Of a stretch of DNA of 64,000 bases, positions 1 to 8,720 are shown in pieces (positions within the stretch are counted from its first letter, which is position 1; each line of letters begins with the position of its first letter). The translations under genes were made by a program, and so were the position numbers. The stretch spans positions 124,001-188,000 of the forward strand of contig NZ_JAKZAJ010000002.1 in the NCBI RefSeq assembly GCF_023156285.1. Direction: 5' to 3'. The stretch comes from Marinobacter koreensis. Its GTDB lineage: Bacteria; Pseudomonadota; Gammaproteobacteria; Pseudomonadales; Oleiphilaceae. The notes beneath the pieces are model-generated. The model searched no databases and was not told where the DNA came from. It saw nothing but the letters and a program-made list of their open reading frames with translations.

Positions 1-161
1 ACGGCTACACTACGATGACTGTTGCTGGTGCTGGTGAAACCACCACGCTTGAAGGGTTTTTCAACGAGGATGGCAGCCTTGGCGTATTCCGCACGACCTA
101 CGCCGAACAAGGGGGAGACCCATCTGAACTGGGCATTGCCTTACTGATTGAACTGCCCTGA
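1..161 (+). CDS. C-terminal end of an unidentified protein (5' end outside window)
   Basis: An open frame enters from the left edge and ends at the TGA at 159-161. It encodes about 52 residues finishing in ELGIALLIELP. The visible part is rich in Gly and Thr, with no cysteine and no motif I recognise. A strong terminator hairpin lies 20 bp downstream, which supports this being the true 3' end of a gene. Function unknown; it could be the last beta-strands of a secreted or periplasmic protein, but that is a guess. Confidence 0.55.
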   Translation, partial: GYTTMTVAGAGETTTLEGFFNEDGSLGVFRTTYAEQGGDPSELGIALLIELP

Positions 162-180
162 GTCGAATGCTTCTGATAAG

Positions 181-210
181 ACAGAAAGCCCGCATTGGCG
201 GGCTTTCTGT
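181..210 (+). terminator. Rho-independent terminator after the partial gene
   Basis: A perfect inverted repeat with 13-bp arms (181-193 and 198-210) and a 4-nt loop. The 5' arm carries AAAGCCCGC and the 3' arm GCGGGCTTT, so the T-run lies inside the arm. It separates the partial gene from the histidine kinase operon. Confidence 0.8.
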
Positions 211-311
211 AATTTCGGAAAACGGATAGATATCCGCCAGGAACACTACAAAAGATTAGGCCATCGAATCAGACGGAGCAGCCGGGGTTTGGACGTGGGA
301 GCAGTAAAGAA

Positions 312-2510
312 ATGATGGGACGCCAATGGCCGCCGTCCCGCATCCTGTCCGGGGGACTCACTCTCGGGCTTCTCCTGTTCCTGATTGCCCTCTATCTTTC
401 GATTCATGTGCCCTGGCTCGGCATCAGTACCGAGCCAGGTTCCCGGGGCGTTCGGATAACCGACGTGGCGTCGCAAGGCCCGCTTGCGGGGCACGCTCAT
501 CCCGGAGACGAAGTACTTTCATTGAGAACGGATCTGGGCGTGATTAACCTGGAGCCTGGTGATGCAATTGCCGAACCTGACGATGCGCCAACCTTCGACC
601 AATACAACCGTTTCTTCCAACGCCAGGAAATCATCTGGCAAGCCCTGAATCAGGATTCACTTACTCTCGAGATCGCCCCGTTGAGCGTTGGCGAGAGTGA
701 CTCGGCCCGAGAGTTGAGATCACGCTGGATTACCATCAGCCCCGCAGACTCCATACCCTCTACCGCACTTCCCACCATACTCTGGTATCAGCTTCTCTGC
801 GGCCTGACCATCCTTTGGCTCGGTGTCGCGGCGTGGGCCTATGCCCAGTCGGAAAGGGGACCTCTTTTCTACGCACTTGCCGGTCTGGGAATGGCCGTCG
901 GCGTTGTAGCCAGTGCGATCTACACCAGCCGCGAACTGGCACTGGCCCCGGACCTTTTCCTCACGCTGTCCAGAATCAATCAATTGGGCGCCATGATCTT
1001 TGCCGGCGCCGGCACAGCCCTGCTCTGGTATTATCCGACGCGGTTGGGGCGGTTCCGCTTTGAAGTCGTCATGGTGGTGGCCATCGCGTTGATCCTGATC
1101 TGCAACTGGACACAGGGGATCCAGAGCCTTGATGTTGTCGCCCGGTACACGCTGATCCTCTGGGCATCTCTGGATGTTGTGTTCGCGATCATGCAGTGGC
1201 GGAACACCCGGGTGGAACCCGTTGCCCGCGCCCGCCTCAAGTGGTTTGTCTACGCCTGGTTCGCCGGTATCATCGGCTATCTCAGCGCGGTTATCGTACC
1301 CCAGATTCTGGGTGAATCGTCACTGCTCAACCAGGAAATTGCCTGGGGACTGTTTGTGCTGTCCTACCTCGGCATCGCACTCGGCATTGTTCGGTTTCGG
1401 CTGTTTGACCTTGATAGGTGGATTCTGCTGGGCTGGTTCTGGTTTGCCTGTGGTATTTTCGTCGTGTTAATCGATGCGCTCCTTATCCTGTGGCTCGACG
1501 TCACTTCAGCCGCAAGTCTCATGATTACGCTCGCGGTCGCCGGATGGGTCTACTTCCCGCTACGTCAAGCCTTCCTGCATTTCTTCAAGCCCAAACCCCG
1601 CTTCCGTCACAAGCCGCAATTGCTTCCCCAGATGGTCCAGGGTGCATTCGATGCCAGCCAATCGTTGGAGCAGCAGTGGCATCAAGCCATGCTTGAAGCT
1701 TTCCAGCCTCTGCAACGGGATCTCCAGCAGGGCGCCATTGATCAGGCACGGGTGATCAATCATGGGCTCGGACTGGCGATCCCCCTCTTTGACGACTCGC
1801 ACCATCTCAGGCTTAGCTATGCCCAGCAGGGACATCGACTCTTCGACCCGTCCGATATTGAATTCGTCGACCAGTCCCACATGCTTTTCAGTTATGCAAA
1901 AGATTATCGACGCTCCTTCAAGACAGGCGTGATGACAGAACGGGCACGGGTCGCCCGCGACCTCCACGACGACGTTGGCGCTCGCCTCTTGTCGGTCATC
2001 TACCGCGCCGACGACGCTACGGTTGCCCAGCTGGCCCGGGACTGCCTGAAAGAGCTACGTGGGGTTATTCAGGGTTTGCAGAAGCAAACGGCCTCTCTGG
2101 AACAAAGCTTCCAGAGATGGCAGGGCGAACTGGGCGAGCGGTGCGACCTGTTTGGGCTGCAACTGACCATGAGACTGGGCCGTGCCGCAGCCCAGCAGAT
2201 TCTTACACCACGCACCGAACGTAACCTCGAACGCATTTTCCGGGAATTTCTGACCAATACACTGAAACACGCCAACGCCCGGCAAGTTTCTATCGCCATG
2301 GACTATCAGGACGATTTTCTAACCGTTGAATGCCGGGACGATGGGCAAGGTATCCGCTCCATTGATCTGGAACGGGCCATGGGGATCGGACTCTATGGCA
2401 TTCGTGAACGGTGCGAGGAACTCGATGGACAATTGGCCTGGTTCTGTCCGATCACCGGCGGTACCGGGCTGGCATTAAGGATCCCGTTAAACAAGGAATT
2501 TCAACCGTGA
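312..2510 (+). CDS. Membrane sensor histidine kinase, NarX/DesK-like (HisKA_3 type)
   Basis: A 732-residue kinase. An N-terminal transmembrane helix (about 13-33) is followed by an extracytoplasmic stretch (about 38-130) that resembles a PDZ fold (SRGVRITDV..., GDEVLSL). Several hydrophobic helices follow between about 153 and 420. The phosphoacceptor box is ARDLHDDVGARLL with the predicted phosphohistidine at 552. The ATPase domain has an N-box EFLTNTLKHA and a G-box GIGLYGIRERC. It should phosphorylate the response regulator whose GTG start overlaps its stop codon (GTGA). The ATG at 312 has GGAG about 10 nt upstream; a second ATG follows immediately. The signal sensed is unknown. Confidence 0.85.
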   Translation: MMGRQWPPSRILSGGLTLGLLLFLIALYLSIHVPWLGISTEPGSRGVRITDVASQGPLAGHAHPGDEVLSLRTDLGVINLEPGDAIAEPDDAPTFDQYNRFFQRQEIIWQALNQDSLTLEIAPLSVGESDSARELRSRWITISPADSIPSTALPTILWYQLLCGLTILWLGVAAWAYAQSERGPLFYALAGLGMAVGVVASAIYTSRELALAPDLFLTLSRINQLGAMIFAGAGTALLWYYPTRLGRFRFEVVMVVAIALILICNWTQGIQSLDVVARYTLILWASLDVVFAIMQWRNTRVEPVARARLKWFVYAWFAGIIGYLSAVIVPQILGESSLLNQEIAWGLFVLSYLGIALGIVRFRLFDLDRWILLGWFWFACGIFVVLIDALLILWLDVTSAASLMITLAVAGWVYFPLRQAFLHFFKPKPRFRHKPQLLPQMVQGAFDASQSLEQQWHQAMLEAFQPLQRDLQQGAIDQARVINHGLGLAIPLFDDSHHLRLSYAQQGHRLFDPSDIEFVDQSHMLFSYAKDYRRSFKTGVMTERARVARDLHDDVGARLLSVIYRADDATVAQLARDCLKELRGVIQGLQKQTASLEQSFQRWQGELGERCDLFGLQLTMRLGRAAAQQILTPRTERNLERIFREFLTNTLKHANARQVSIAMDYQDDFLTVECRDDGQGIRSIDLERAMGIGLYGIRERCEELDGQLAWFCPITGGTGLALRIPLNKEFQP

Positions 2511-3163
2511 AAAAAGTCTTGATACTGGAGGACCACCAGGATGCCCAGAAATGGCTGGGCCTTGCCGTAACCCTGGCTTTTCCGGGCATTGCCGTTCACT
2601 GTTGCGACCGACTTTCCCAGGCGATTGCTTTACTGGTGGAACTCAATCCGGACCTGTGCCTGGTTGACCTGAAACTCCCTGATGGATCTGGCGTGGATTT
2701 CATAACCCATTGCCGGCAGAATCACCCGGAAATACAACTGGTGGTTACCACGCTGTTTGATGACGACCAGCACCTGTTCCCGGCCATCAACGCAGGCGCC
2801 CAGGGTTATTTGCTCAAGGAAGAACCTCAAGAGGTGATTTCACAGGCTTTGCAGGGGCTCACCCATGGCACGCCGCCACTGTCCGGCCCCATCTCCCGAC
2901 GAATTCTCAACCATGTAAAGACAACGATAGCCCAACCGGAATCCACGGAGGAGAATGCGGACCTGTTTCTCAGCAAACGGGAGCAGGAAATGCTGACGGT
3001 CATCGCGAAAGGCTACAAGACGGCTGAAGCCGCTGAACTGCTGGGAGTGAGCTATCACACGGCAGCCCGACATGTAAAAAATATCTACAGCAAACTAGAC
3101 ATCAATAGTCGTGCCGAAGCCACGCAGCAAGCGCTCCGACTGGGACTCCTCAAGGATTCATAA
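2507..3163 (+). CDS. NarL/LuxR-family response regulator
   Basis: 218 residues from a GTG start that overlaps the kinase stop, which implies translational coupling. The receiver domain has the acidic pocket LILEDH and a phosphorylatable Asp54 in LVDLKLPDGSG. The conserved Thr and Lys lie in VVTTLFDDD and GYLLKEE. The C-terminal LuxR-type helix-turn-helix is clear: SKREQEMLTVIAKG, then AAELLGVSYHTAARHV. It is the cognate partner of the upstream kinase. A longer in-frame start at 2411 would lie inside the kinase gene and is not needed. Targets cannot be inferred from the sequence. Confidence 0.9.
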   Translation: MKKVLILEDHQDAQKWLGLAVTLAFPGIAVHCCDRLSQAIALLVELNPDLCLVDLKLPDGSGVDFITHCRQNHPEIQLVVTTLFDDDQHLFPAINAGAQGYLLKEEPQEVISQALQGLTHGTPPLSGPISRRILNHVKTTIAQPESTEENADLFLSKREQEMLTVIAKGYKTAEAAELLGVSYHTAARHVKNIYSKLDINSRAEATQQALRLGLLKDS

Positions 3164-3172
3164 CGCACACAA

Positions 3173-3198
3173 AAAGCCCCGCCGGGTGGCGGGGCTTT
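3173..3198. terminator. Bidirectional terminator between the regulator and isocitrate lyase
   Basis: Arms AAAGCCCCGCC (3173-3183) and GGCGGGGCTTT (3188-3198) with a 4-nt loop. It is flanked by an A-run on the left, so it can serve the plus-strand regulator and the convergent minus-strand aceA. Confidence 0.75.
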
Positions 3199-3255
3199 CG
3201 GGTATCGGTTCGGGACACACGGAGTGCCCCGACCAATGACAACCAAACCGTCGGC

Positions 3256-4848
3256 TTAGCCGAACTGGTTCATGGTGTTGTCCTTACCACCGGCCTTGAG
3301 CGCGGCGTCACCAGCGAAGAACTCTTTATGGTCATCACCGATGTTGGAACCGGCCATGTCCTGGTGCTTCACGGTTGCGATGCCCTGACGGATCTCCTTG
3401 CGCTGTACGCCAGCAACGTAGGCCAGCATGCCTTCGTCACCGAAGTAGCCCTTGGCCAGGTTGTCGGTAGACAGGGCCGCAGTGTGGTACGTCGGCAGGG
3501 TGATCAGGTGATGGAAGATACCCGCTTCGCGAGACGCATCACGCTGGAAGTTCTGACACCACTCGTCGGCCAGCTGGGCCAGCTCGGTGCTGTCGTACTC
3601 TTCGCTCATCAGCTTGTCGCGATCGTAGGCAGATACGTCCTTGCCTTCTTCCTTCCAGGCATCGAATACCTGCTGACGGAAGTTCAGGGTCCAGTTGAAG
3701 GACGGGCTGTTGTTGTAAACCAGCTTGGCATCGGGCACGACTTCACGGATGCGGTTAACCATGCCGGCGATCTGGCCAACGTGCGGCTTCTCGGTTTCGA
3801 TCCACAGCAGGTCAGCACCATTCTGCAGGCTGGTGATACAGTCCAGAACAACGCGGTCTTCGCCAGTGCCCGGACGGAACTGGAACAGGCCAGACGCCAG
3901 ACGCTTCGGCTTCATCAGCTTGCCGTTGGACTTGATGACAACGTCGCCGTTGTTGATCTCGGACGCGTCTTCGATGTAGTCGCCGTCGAGGAAGCTGTTG
4001 TACTGGTCGCCCAGGTCGCCCGGCTCGTCGGTAACGGCCAGTTTCTGGGTCAGGCCTGCGCCCAGGGAGTCGGTACGGGCAACGATCACACCGTCATCAA
4101 CACCCAGCTCCAGGAACGCCAGACGTACGGCGTTGATCTTGGACAGGAAGTCGGCGTGGGGAACGGTAACCTTGCCGTCCTGGTGACCGCATTGCTTCTC
4201 GTCAGAGACCTGGTTCTCGATCTGGATGCAGCAGGCACCCGCTTCGATCATCTTCTTGGCCAGCAGGTAGGTCGCTTCGGCGTTACCGAAACCAGCGTCG
4301 ATGTCGGCAATGATGGGGACAACGTGGGTTTCGTGGTTGTCGATCTGCTTGATCAGCTCTTCAGCCTTGGCGCTGTCGCCGGCGTTCTCAGCTTCTTCCA
4401 GGGCACGGAACAGGTGGTTCAGTTCCCAGGCGTCCGCCTGACGCAGGAAGGTGTACAGCTCTTCGATCAGGCTGGAAACCGCAGTCTTCTCATGCATGGA
4501 CTGGTCTGGCAGCGGGCCGAACTCGGAGCGCAGGGCCGCAACCATCCAGCCGGACAGGTACAGGTAGCGACGCTTGGTGGTACCGAAGTGCTTCTTGATG
4601 GACAGCAGCTTCTGCTGACCGATGAAGCCGTGCCAGCAACCCAGGGACTGGGTGTACTGAGACGTGTCCTTGTCGTAGTTCGCCATGTCTTCGCGCATGA
4701 TCTTGGCGGTGTACTTGGCGATGTCCAGACCAGTCTTGAACTTGTTCTGGGCGCGCATACGGGCCGCGTGCTTGGGATTGATGGCATTCCAGGTCGGGTT
4801 CTGCTTCAGGATGGAAGCAATCTGGTCAACGTCTTGTGCGTAGGGCAT
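3256..4848 (-). CDS. aceA: Isocitrate lyase
   Basis: Cleaves isocitrate to glyoxylate and succinate, the first step of the glyoxylate shunt, needed for growth on acetate, fatty acids or alkanes. The 530-residue length fits the long Pseudomonas/Acinetobacter isocitrate lyases rather than the shorter E. coli enzyme. The catalytic cysteine is in KQCGHQDGK near residue 220, and the metal/substrate region is VPIIADIDAGFGN. I start at MPYAQ because AAAGGA lies 8 nt upstream; an ATG 9 nt earlier would overlap that ribosome site, and the longest frame (to 4929) has no better signal. Single-gene unit with a terminator downstream. Confidence 0.95.
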   Translation of the reverse strand: MPYAQDVDQIASILKQNPTWNAINPKHAARMRAQNKFKTGLDIAKYTAKIMREDMANYDKDTSQYTQSLGCWHGFIGQQKLLSIKKHFGTTKRRYLYLSGWMVAALRSEFGPLPDQSMHEKTAVSSLIEELYTFLRQADAWELNHLFRALEEAENAGDSAKAEELIKQIDNHETHVVPIIADIDAGFGNAEATYLLAKKMIEAGACCIQIENQVSDEKQCGHQDGKVTVPHADFLSKINAVRLAFLELGVDDGVIVARTDSLGAGLTQKLAVTDEPGDLGDQYNSFLDGDYIEDASEINNGDVVIKSNGKLMKPKRLASGLFQFRPGTGEDRVVLDCITSLQNGADLLWIETEKPHVGQIAGMVNRIREVVPDAKLVYNNSPSFNWTLNFRQQVFDAWKEEGKDVSAYDRDKLMSEEYDSTELAQLADEWCQNFQRDASREAGIFHHLITLPTYHTAALSTDNLAKGYFGDEGMLAYVAGVQRKEIRQGIATVKHQDMAGSNIGDDHKEFFAGDAALKAGGKDNTMNQFG

Positions 4849-4974
4849 GGGTCTCATCCTTTCTACGTGGTTTTCTGATCTCGTGCGAAGAGGCTCTGAC
4901 ACCCCCTCCGAAGCCAATCGACTGCTCATTTTTTGAGCGGCGCGCTGACATTGACCGTTACTTTAGTGGTTTCG

Positions 4975-4994
4975 AATTTATAATTGAAATTTAT
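4975..4994. promoter_or_regulatory. AT-rich direct repeat upstream of aceA
   Basis: Two copies of AATTTAT (4975-4981 and 4988-4994) separated by 6 bp lie in a markedly AT-rich patch in the 189-bp gap between aceA and the DauA-type gene. The 13-bp period and the position 127-146 bp upstream of the aceA start suggest promoter or regulator binding. No specific regulator can be named. Confidence 0.3.
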
Positions 4995-5037
4995 ATGATG
5001 TATTTCCAGCATTTTCTCTATGAATGTATGATTGCGG

Positions 5038-6768
5038 TCAATCCCGCCCGGAACGGACGGCCTCAAGCGCCGCTTCCAGGCTGGGGAAAAAGCGGCTCAC
5101 ACCCGCCTCCGGAACCACCCCGGCTCGGGCCAGAGTCCGCAACGGCTGGAACTGGAGATCCGCAATCACCACCTGGGTGCCAGACTGGCGACAGGTCCCG
5201 ATCAGCTTGACCAGTGCCGCCAAACCACCGGCGTCAAGAATCGTGACGCCGTCCATGTAGAGCACGAACCCGCGGGAATGCCGGGACAGCTCCGCCAATT
5301 CGCCGAACACCCGATCCGCAGCGGCGAAGAACAGTGGCCCGTTGATCTTGAAGACCTGCCAGCCGTCGGGAAGGCTTGCCGAAACCACCCGGCGGTCATC
5401 GGTTACGTCGGTAATCCGGGTCATCCGGGCCATTTCCCGCATGAACAGAACCGAAGCCAGCAGCACGCCCGTGGTGATCGCAATGACCATGTCGAGGGCG
5501 ACCGTCAGCCCGAAACAGGTCAGAAATACGAGGATATCGCTGGAGGGCGCGGTTTTAAGCAGGTGAACCGCTTTGGGCGCCTCACTCATGTTCCAGGCCA
5601 CCATGACCAGCAGCGCCGCCATCGCGGGCATCGGTAAATAAGCCAGCACATCGGCGAGCAGCACCAGCGCCAGGAGTACCGCCAGTGCATGGATCATGGC
5701 GGCAACCGGAGACTCGGCGCCCGCCCGAAAATTGGCGGCGGAGCGTGCAATGGCCGCCGTCGCGGTAATACCACCGAACAGTGGGGTCAGGACATTGCCG
5801 ATGCCCTGTCCCAGCAGCTCGCTGTTGGCGCTGTGGCGCTTTCCCGTCATGCCATCCAGGACAACCGCACAGAGTAGCGATTCGATGGCGCCCAGCATGG
5901 CGATGGCAAAGGCGTCCGGAAGTAGCGCCCTGACCATGTCCCAGGACAGCCCCAGTGCCTGTCCGTCAGGGCCGGGCTGAAGCCAGGGCCACTGGAAGGC
6001 AGGAAGCACCGAGGGGATACCGGCGCCCCGGGTACCGTCGGCCAAAAGATAGGTGAACCGGGAACCAATGGTCTCGATGCTGGCGCCATGGGCATTCAGC
6101 CAGAATGCCAGCGCACTTCCGCCAAGCACCGCCGGCAGATGCGCCGGAATTGGCGTTCGCAGCCGGGGCCAGAGCAGCATGACGGCAAACGTGGTAGCGG
6201 CGACCAGCAGGCTCATGGCATCGAAGTCAGGAAAGGCATGGGCCAGCGTCGCCAGCTTGTCCCAGTAATGCTCCGGCAGGTCCGTTACCGGCAGGCCAAA
6301 GAAGTCCCGGACCTGGAGCGTGGCAATCACCACCGCAATGCCACCAGTGAACCCAAGAGTGACCGGCTCCGGGATGTACTCGATAAACCGCCCCAACCGC
6401 ATGGTCGCCATCAGAATCAGCAGCAAACCGGACATCAGCGTGGCCAGCAGTAGCCCACCCAGCCCGTATTTTTCCGCAATCGGATAGAGAATCACGACGA
6501 ACGCCGCGGTCGGGCCGGAGATACTGAACCGGCTGCCGCCCGTCAACGCAATTACAAAGCCGGCGATGATCGCGGTATAGAGACCGTACTGGGGTGCCAC
6601 GCCACTGGCAATGGCCAACGCCATGGAGAGAGGAATGGCAATAATGCCGACGGTGATGCCTGCCATGGCGTCGCGGAAAAAACGACGCCCGGAATAGCGC
6701 TCGCTCACACAGGCCTCGCGGAAGGCATGGGCGACGCGCAGAGAAAAAAGATGGGCTCGATGGGGCAT
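5038..6768 (-). CDS. dauA: SulP-family transporter, DauA-like, with STAS domain
   Basis: 576 residues. The transmembrane part closely follows the E. coli DauA (YchM) pattern, including AGITVGIIAIPLSMALAI, SGVAPQYGLYTA, GGSRFSISGPTAAFVVIL and LGAIESLLCAVVLDGMTG. About 10-12 membrane spans are followed by a C-terminal STAS domain (roughly residues 440-560: LPDGWQVFKINGPLFFAAA...VLYMDGVTILDAGG). DauA takes up C4-dicarboxylates such as succinate at acidic pH; related SulP proteins carry sulfate or bicarbonate, so the substrate here is inferred. Position next to aceA, whose product is succinate, is suggestive but not proof. Confidence 0.85.
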   Translation of the reverse strand: MPHRAHLFSLRVAHAFREACVSERYSGRRFFRDAMAGITVGIIAIPLSMALAIASGVAPQYGLYTAIIAGFVIALTGGSRFSISGPTAAFVVILYPIAEKYGLGGLLLATLMSGLLLILMATMRLGRFIEYIPEPVTLGFTGGIAVVIATLQVRDFFGLPVTDLPEHYWDKLATLAHAFPDFDAMSLLVAATTFAVMLLWPRLRTPIPAHLPAVLGGSALAFWLNAHGASIETIGSRFTYLLADGTRGAGIPSVLPAFQWPWLQPGPDGQALGLSWDMVRALLPDAFAIAMLGAIESLLCAVVLDGMTGKRHSANSELLGQGIGNVLTPLFGGITATAAIARSAANFRAGAESPVAAMIHALAVLLALVLLADVLAYLPMPAMAALLVMVAWNMSEAPKAVHLLKTAPSSDILVFLTCFGLTVALDMVIAITTGVLLASVLFMREMARMTRITDVTDDRRVVSASLPDGWQVFKINGPLFFAAADRVFGELAELSRHSRGFVLYMDGVTILDAGGLAALVKLIGTCRQSGTQVVIADLQFQPLRTLARAGVVPEAGVSRFFPSLEAALEAVRSGRD

Positions 6769-6830
6769 GATGGTAGACTCGCCAGAACTGCAACTATGTT
6801 TACATTACATGATCAGCCATTGTGTACTCA

Positions 6831-6849
6831 ATGTTAATATGATTAACAT
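6831..6849. promoter_or_regulatory. 19-bp palindrome in a divergent promoter region, candidate operator
   Basis: ATGTTAAT-ATG-ATTAACAT is a perfect inverted repeat with 8-bp arms and a 3-bp spacer. It lies between the divergent DauA-type gene and the ribbon-helix-helix gene, 44 bp before the latter. Symmetry and position fit an operator; an AT-rich promoter element is an alternative. Confidence 0.45.
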
Positions 6850-6892
6850 ATAGGACACACAAACCAACCAATCAGCCGGACCCAGACCACTC

Positions 6893-7075
6893 ATGGAAAA
6901 TCGCACCGCCCGACTCACATTGCTCATCGACCCGGAAAAGAAGGCCGTTTTCGAAGCCCTCTGCAAAGAGGAAGACGTCACTCCGTCCCAGAAAGTCCGG
7001 CAATTTATCCGGGAATACGTCGAAGCCAGGCTCGGGCCGGACTGGCGCGCCCAACAGGATCAGAAAACCGATTAG
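6893..7075 (+). CDS. Small ribbon-helix-helix (CopG/Arc-like) protein
   Basis: 60 residues. The N-terminal strand TARLTLLIDPEKKAVFEALC, then VTPSQKVRQFIREYVEARLG, matches the beta-strand plus two-helix plan of ribbon-helix-helix DNA-binding proteins. No toxin gene follows: the next gene, 17 bp on, encodes a ChaN lipoprotein, so this is probably an autonomous regulator rather than an antitoxin. A 19-bp palindrome just upstream is a plausible self-operator. Confidence 0.6.
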   Translation: MENRTARLTLLIDPEKKAVFEALCKEEDVTPSQKVRQFIREYVEARLGPDWRAQQDQKTD

Positions 7076-7092
7076 GCACACCGGCGTATACT

Positions 7093-8097
7093 ATGGCCAT
7101 GAAACGTTTCCGAATCGGTTTTACCTGTGCCCTTCTCTCGCTTACGGGATGTGCCGCCATGCAGCCTTCTGATTCCGCCATTCATCCGCCTGCCAGCCAA
7201 TACGACGCCGTCGTGGTGGACCCAGCATCCGGCGCCCCGATGACTGTAACGACACTGGCCGAGCGACTGGCCAATGTGGACGTTGTGGTGGTGGGCGAGT
7301 ATCACGGCCATCATGCCGCTCATCTGCTGGAAGCGCGACTTCAACAGGCACTCTACCGGCAGCACCCGAACCAGGTGCTGACCATGGAACAGTTCAACGT
7401 CGATCACCAGCGGGATCTGGACCGCTATCTGAACGACGAGAGCGGCGAGGCAGAAATGATTGAAGACGCCGCTGCGTGGGACAACTATCGGGCCTCCTAC
7501 CGCCCCCTGGTGGAATTTGCCCGGCAGCATGACATTCCGGTGGTTGCTGCAAACGCTCCGGCCACCATTGTCCGGTGCGTGGGCAGGCAGGGCCCCGGAT
7601 ACCTCGACAGCCTTCCCTCCGCCCAACGGCAGACGCTGCCGACCGATCCGTTCCTTGATACACCCGACTACCTGGACAAATTCGTCGAGGCCATCGGCGG
7701 CAGTCATGGCACGAAGAAGGCCAGCCTCTCAGACCGCATGATGAACACCTATCGCGCCCAGCTGCTTCGCGACAACACCATGGCCGCCTCCATACTTGGC
7801 GCTCTGCGCAGCCATCCGGGCGCGCAGATTCTCCACACCACCGGCACCTTCCACAGCGAAGACCGGCTGGGCACCGTGGCCCTTCTTCACCAGCGGGCCC
7901 CATCACTCGACATTGCCGTGATCACACCGGTGTTCTGGCCATTCGACGCAGAATCACCCCCCATCGCCGAGCATCGCAACGCGGGGGACTATCTGTACTT
8001 CATCCAGCCACTGCCGGAGGAATACAAGGACCCGGAGCGCGAGCGAGAGGCCATGCGGGCCCGGTTCGGCAAGTCCCCCACCAGCGACTGCGACTGA
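7093..8097 (+). CDS. ChaN-family lipoprotein (haem/iron-associated)
   Basis: 334 residues with a lipoprotein signal: a basic start (MAMKRFR), a hydrophobic core and a lipobox LTGC (Cys at about residue 20). The ChaN domain shows VVVVGEYHGHHAAHLLE, LTMEQFN and a late ILHTTGTFHSED segment. Family members bind haem and are linked to iron handling at the outer membrane. A second ATG lies 6 nt downstream of the first and either could be used. It may be co-transcribed with the ribbon-helix-helix gene 17 bp upstream. It ends exactly where the convergent macrodomain gene ends. Confidence 0.8.
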   Translation: MAMKRFRIGFTCALLSLTGCAAMQPSDSAIHPPASQYDAVVVDPASGAPMTVTTLAERLANVDVVVVGEYHGHHAAHLLEARLQQALYRQHPNQVLTMEQFNVDHQRDLDRYLNDESGEAEMIEDAAAWDNYRASYRPLVEFARQHDIPVVAANAPATIVRCVGRQGPGYLDSLPSAQRQTLPTDPFLDTPDYLDKFVEAIGGSHGTKKASLSDRMMNTYRAQLLRDNTMAASILGALRSHPGAQILHTTGTFHSEDRLGTVALLHQRAPSLDIAVITPVFWPFDAESPPIAEHRNAGDYLYFIQPLPEEYKDPEREREAMRARFGKSPTSDCD

Positions 8098-8625
8098 TTA
8101 CCCCGAATTTCCACCGGCGTTCAACGCATTCCGGAACACCGTCAGGTCGTGGTCACTGAACAACACCAGACGGACCCGGCGGACCGATGTCAGCTCTCTG
8201 GCCGTCGACTGGATCGTGGCCACGGCAATCCGGGCAGCCTCCTCGACCGGATAACCAAACACCCCGGTCGAAATCGCCGGAAATGCGATCGACGTCAGCC
8301 CCTTTTGATCCGCCAGCATCAGCGCGTTGCGATAGCAGTTGCCAAGCAGTTCAGCCGAGGGCTCATCGACGCCATACACCGGCCCGAGACAATGGATGAC
8401 GTAAGGATTGGGCAGGCCGTACCCACCGGTGATGACTGCCTGCCCGGGAGCGATGGGGGCGAGCGATTCACATTCGCGCGCCAGCTCTGGCCCGGCAGCC
8501 GAATGGATGGCCCCGGCCACGCCACTCCCGGGCATCAACCGTGCGTTGGCCGCATTGACGATGGATTCCATGTCCGGCTGACTGGCAATATCGCCCTGAA
8601 CACATTCAATGGTGAGATCCGCCAT
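8098..8625 (-). CDS. Macrodomain protein, ADP-ribose binding or O-acetyl-ADP-ribose deacetylase type
   Basis: 175 residues forming a single macro (A1pp) domain. The ligand loops are IVNAANARLMPGSGVAGAIH (about 23-42) and FPAISTGVFGYPVEEAA (about 115-131). The Asn-Ala-Asn and Gly-rich features fit the MacroD/YmdB group, which hydrolyses O-acetyl-ADP-ribose or removes ADP-ribose from proteins. The gene stands alone and is convergent with the ChaN gene, with no bases between the two stop codons. Confidence 0.9.
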   Translation of the reverse strand: MADLTIECVQGDIASQPDMESIVNAANARLMPGSGVAGAIHSAAGPELARECESLAPIAPGQAVITGGYGLPNPYVIHCLGPVYGVDEPSAELLGNCYRNALMLADQKGLTSIAFPAISTGVFGYPVEEAARIAVATIQSTARELTSVRRVRLVLFSDHDLTVFRNALNAGGNSG

Positions 8626-8720
8626 ACGCCCCCTCTTTCCTGAATGACAGGTTACCGGTACTCTTTCAGCTCTCAGGATAGCAGGCCAACCACGAAACCT
8701 GCCCGAACAGGGAGTCCTCC

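Noticed and set aside
3328-4878. 516-codon open frame opposite isocitrate lyase
   Set aside because: It is the antisense shadow of a highly biased gene: composition is Val/Leu/Gly/Gln-rich with no recognisable domain, and aceA is certain.
6893-8097. Toxin-antitoxin module
   Set aside because: The small ribbon-helix-helix gene is followed by a ChaN lipoprotein, not a RelE/ParE-type toxin.
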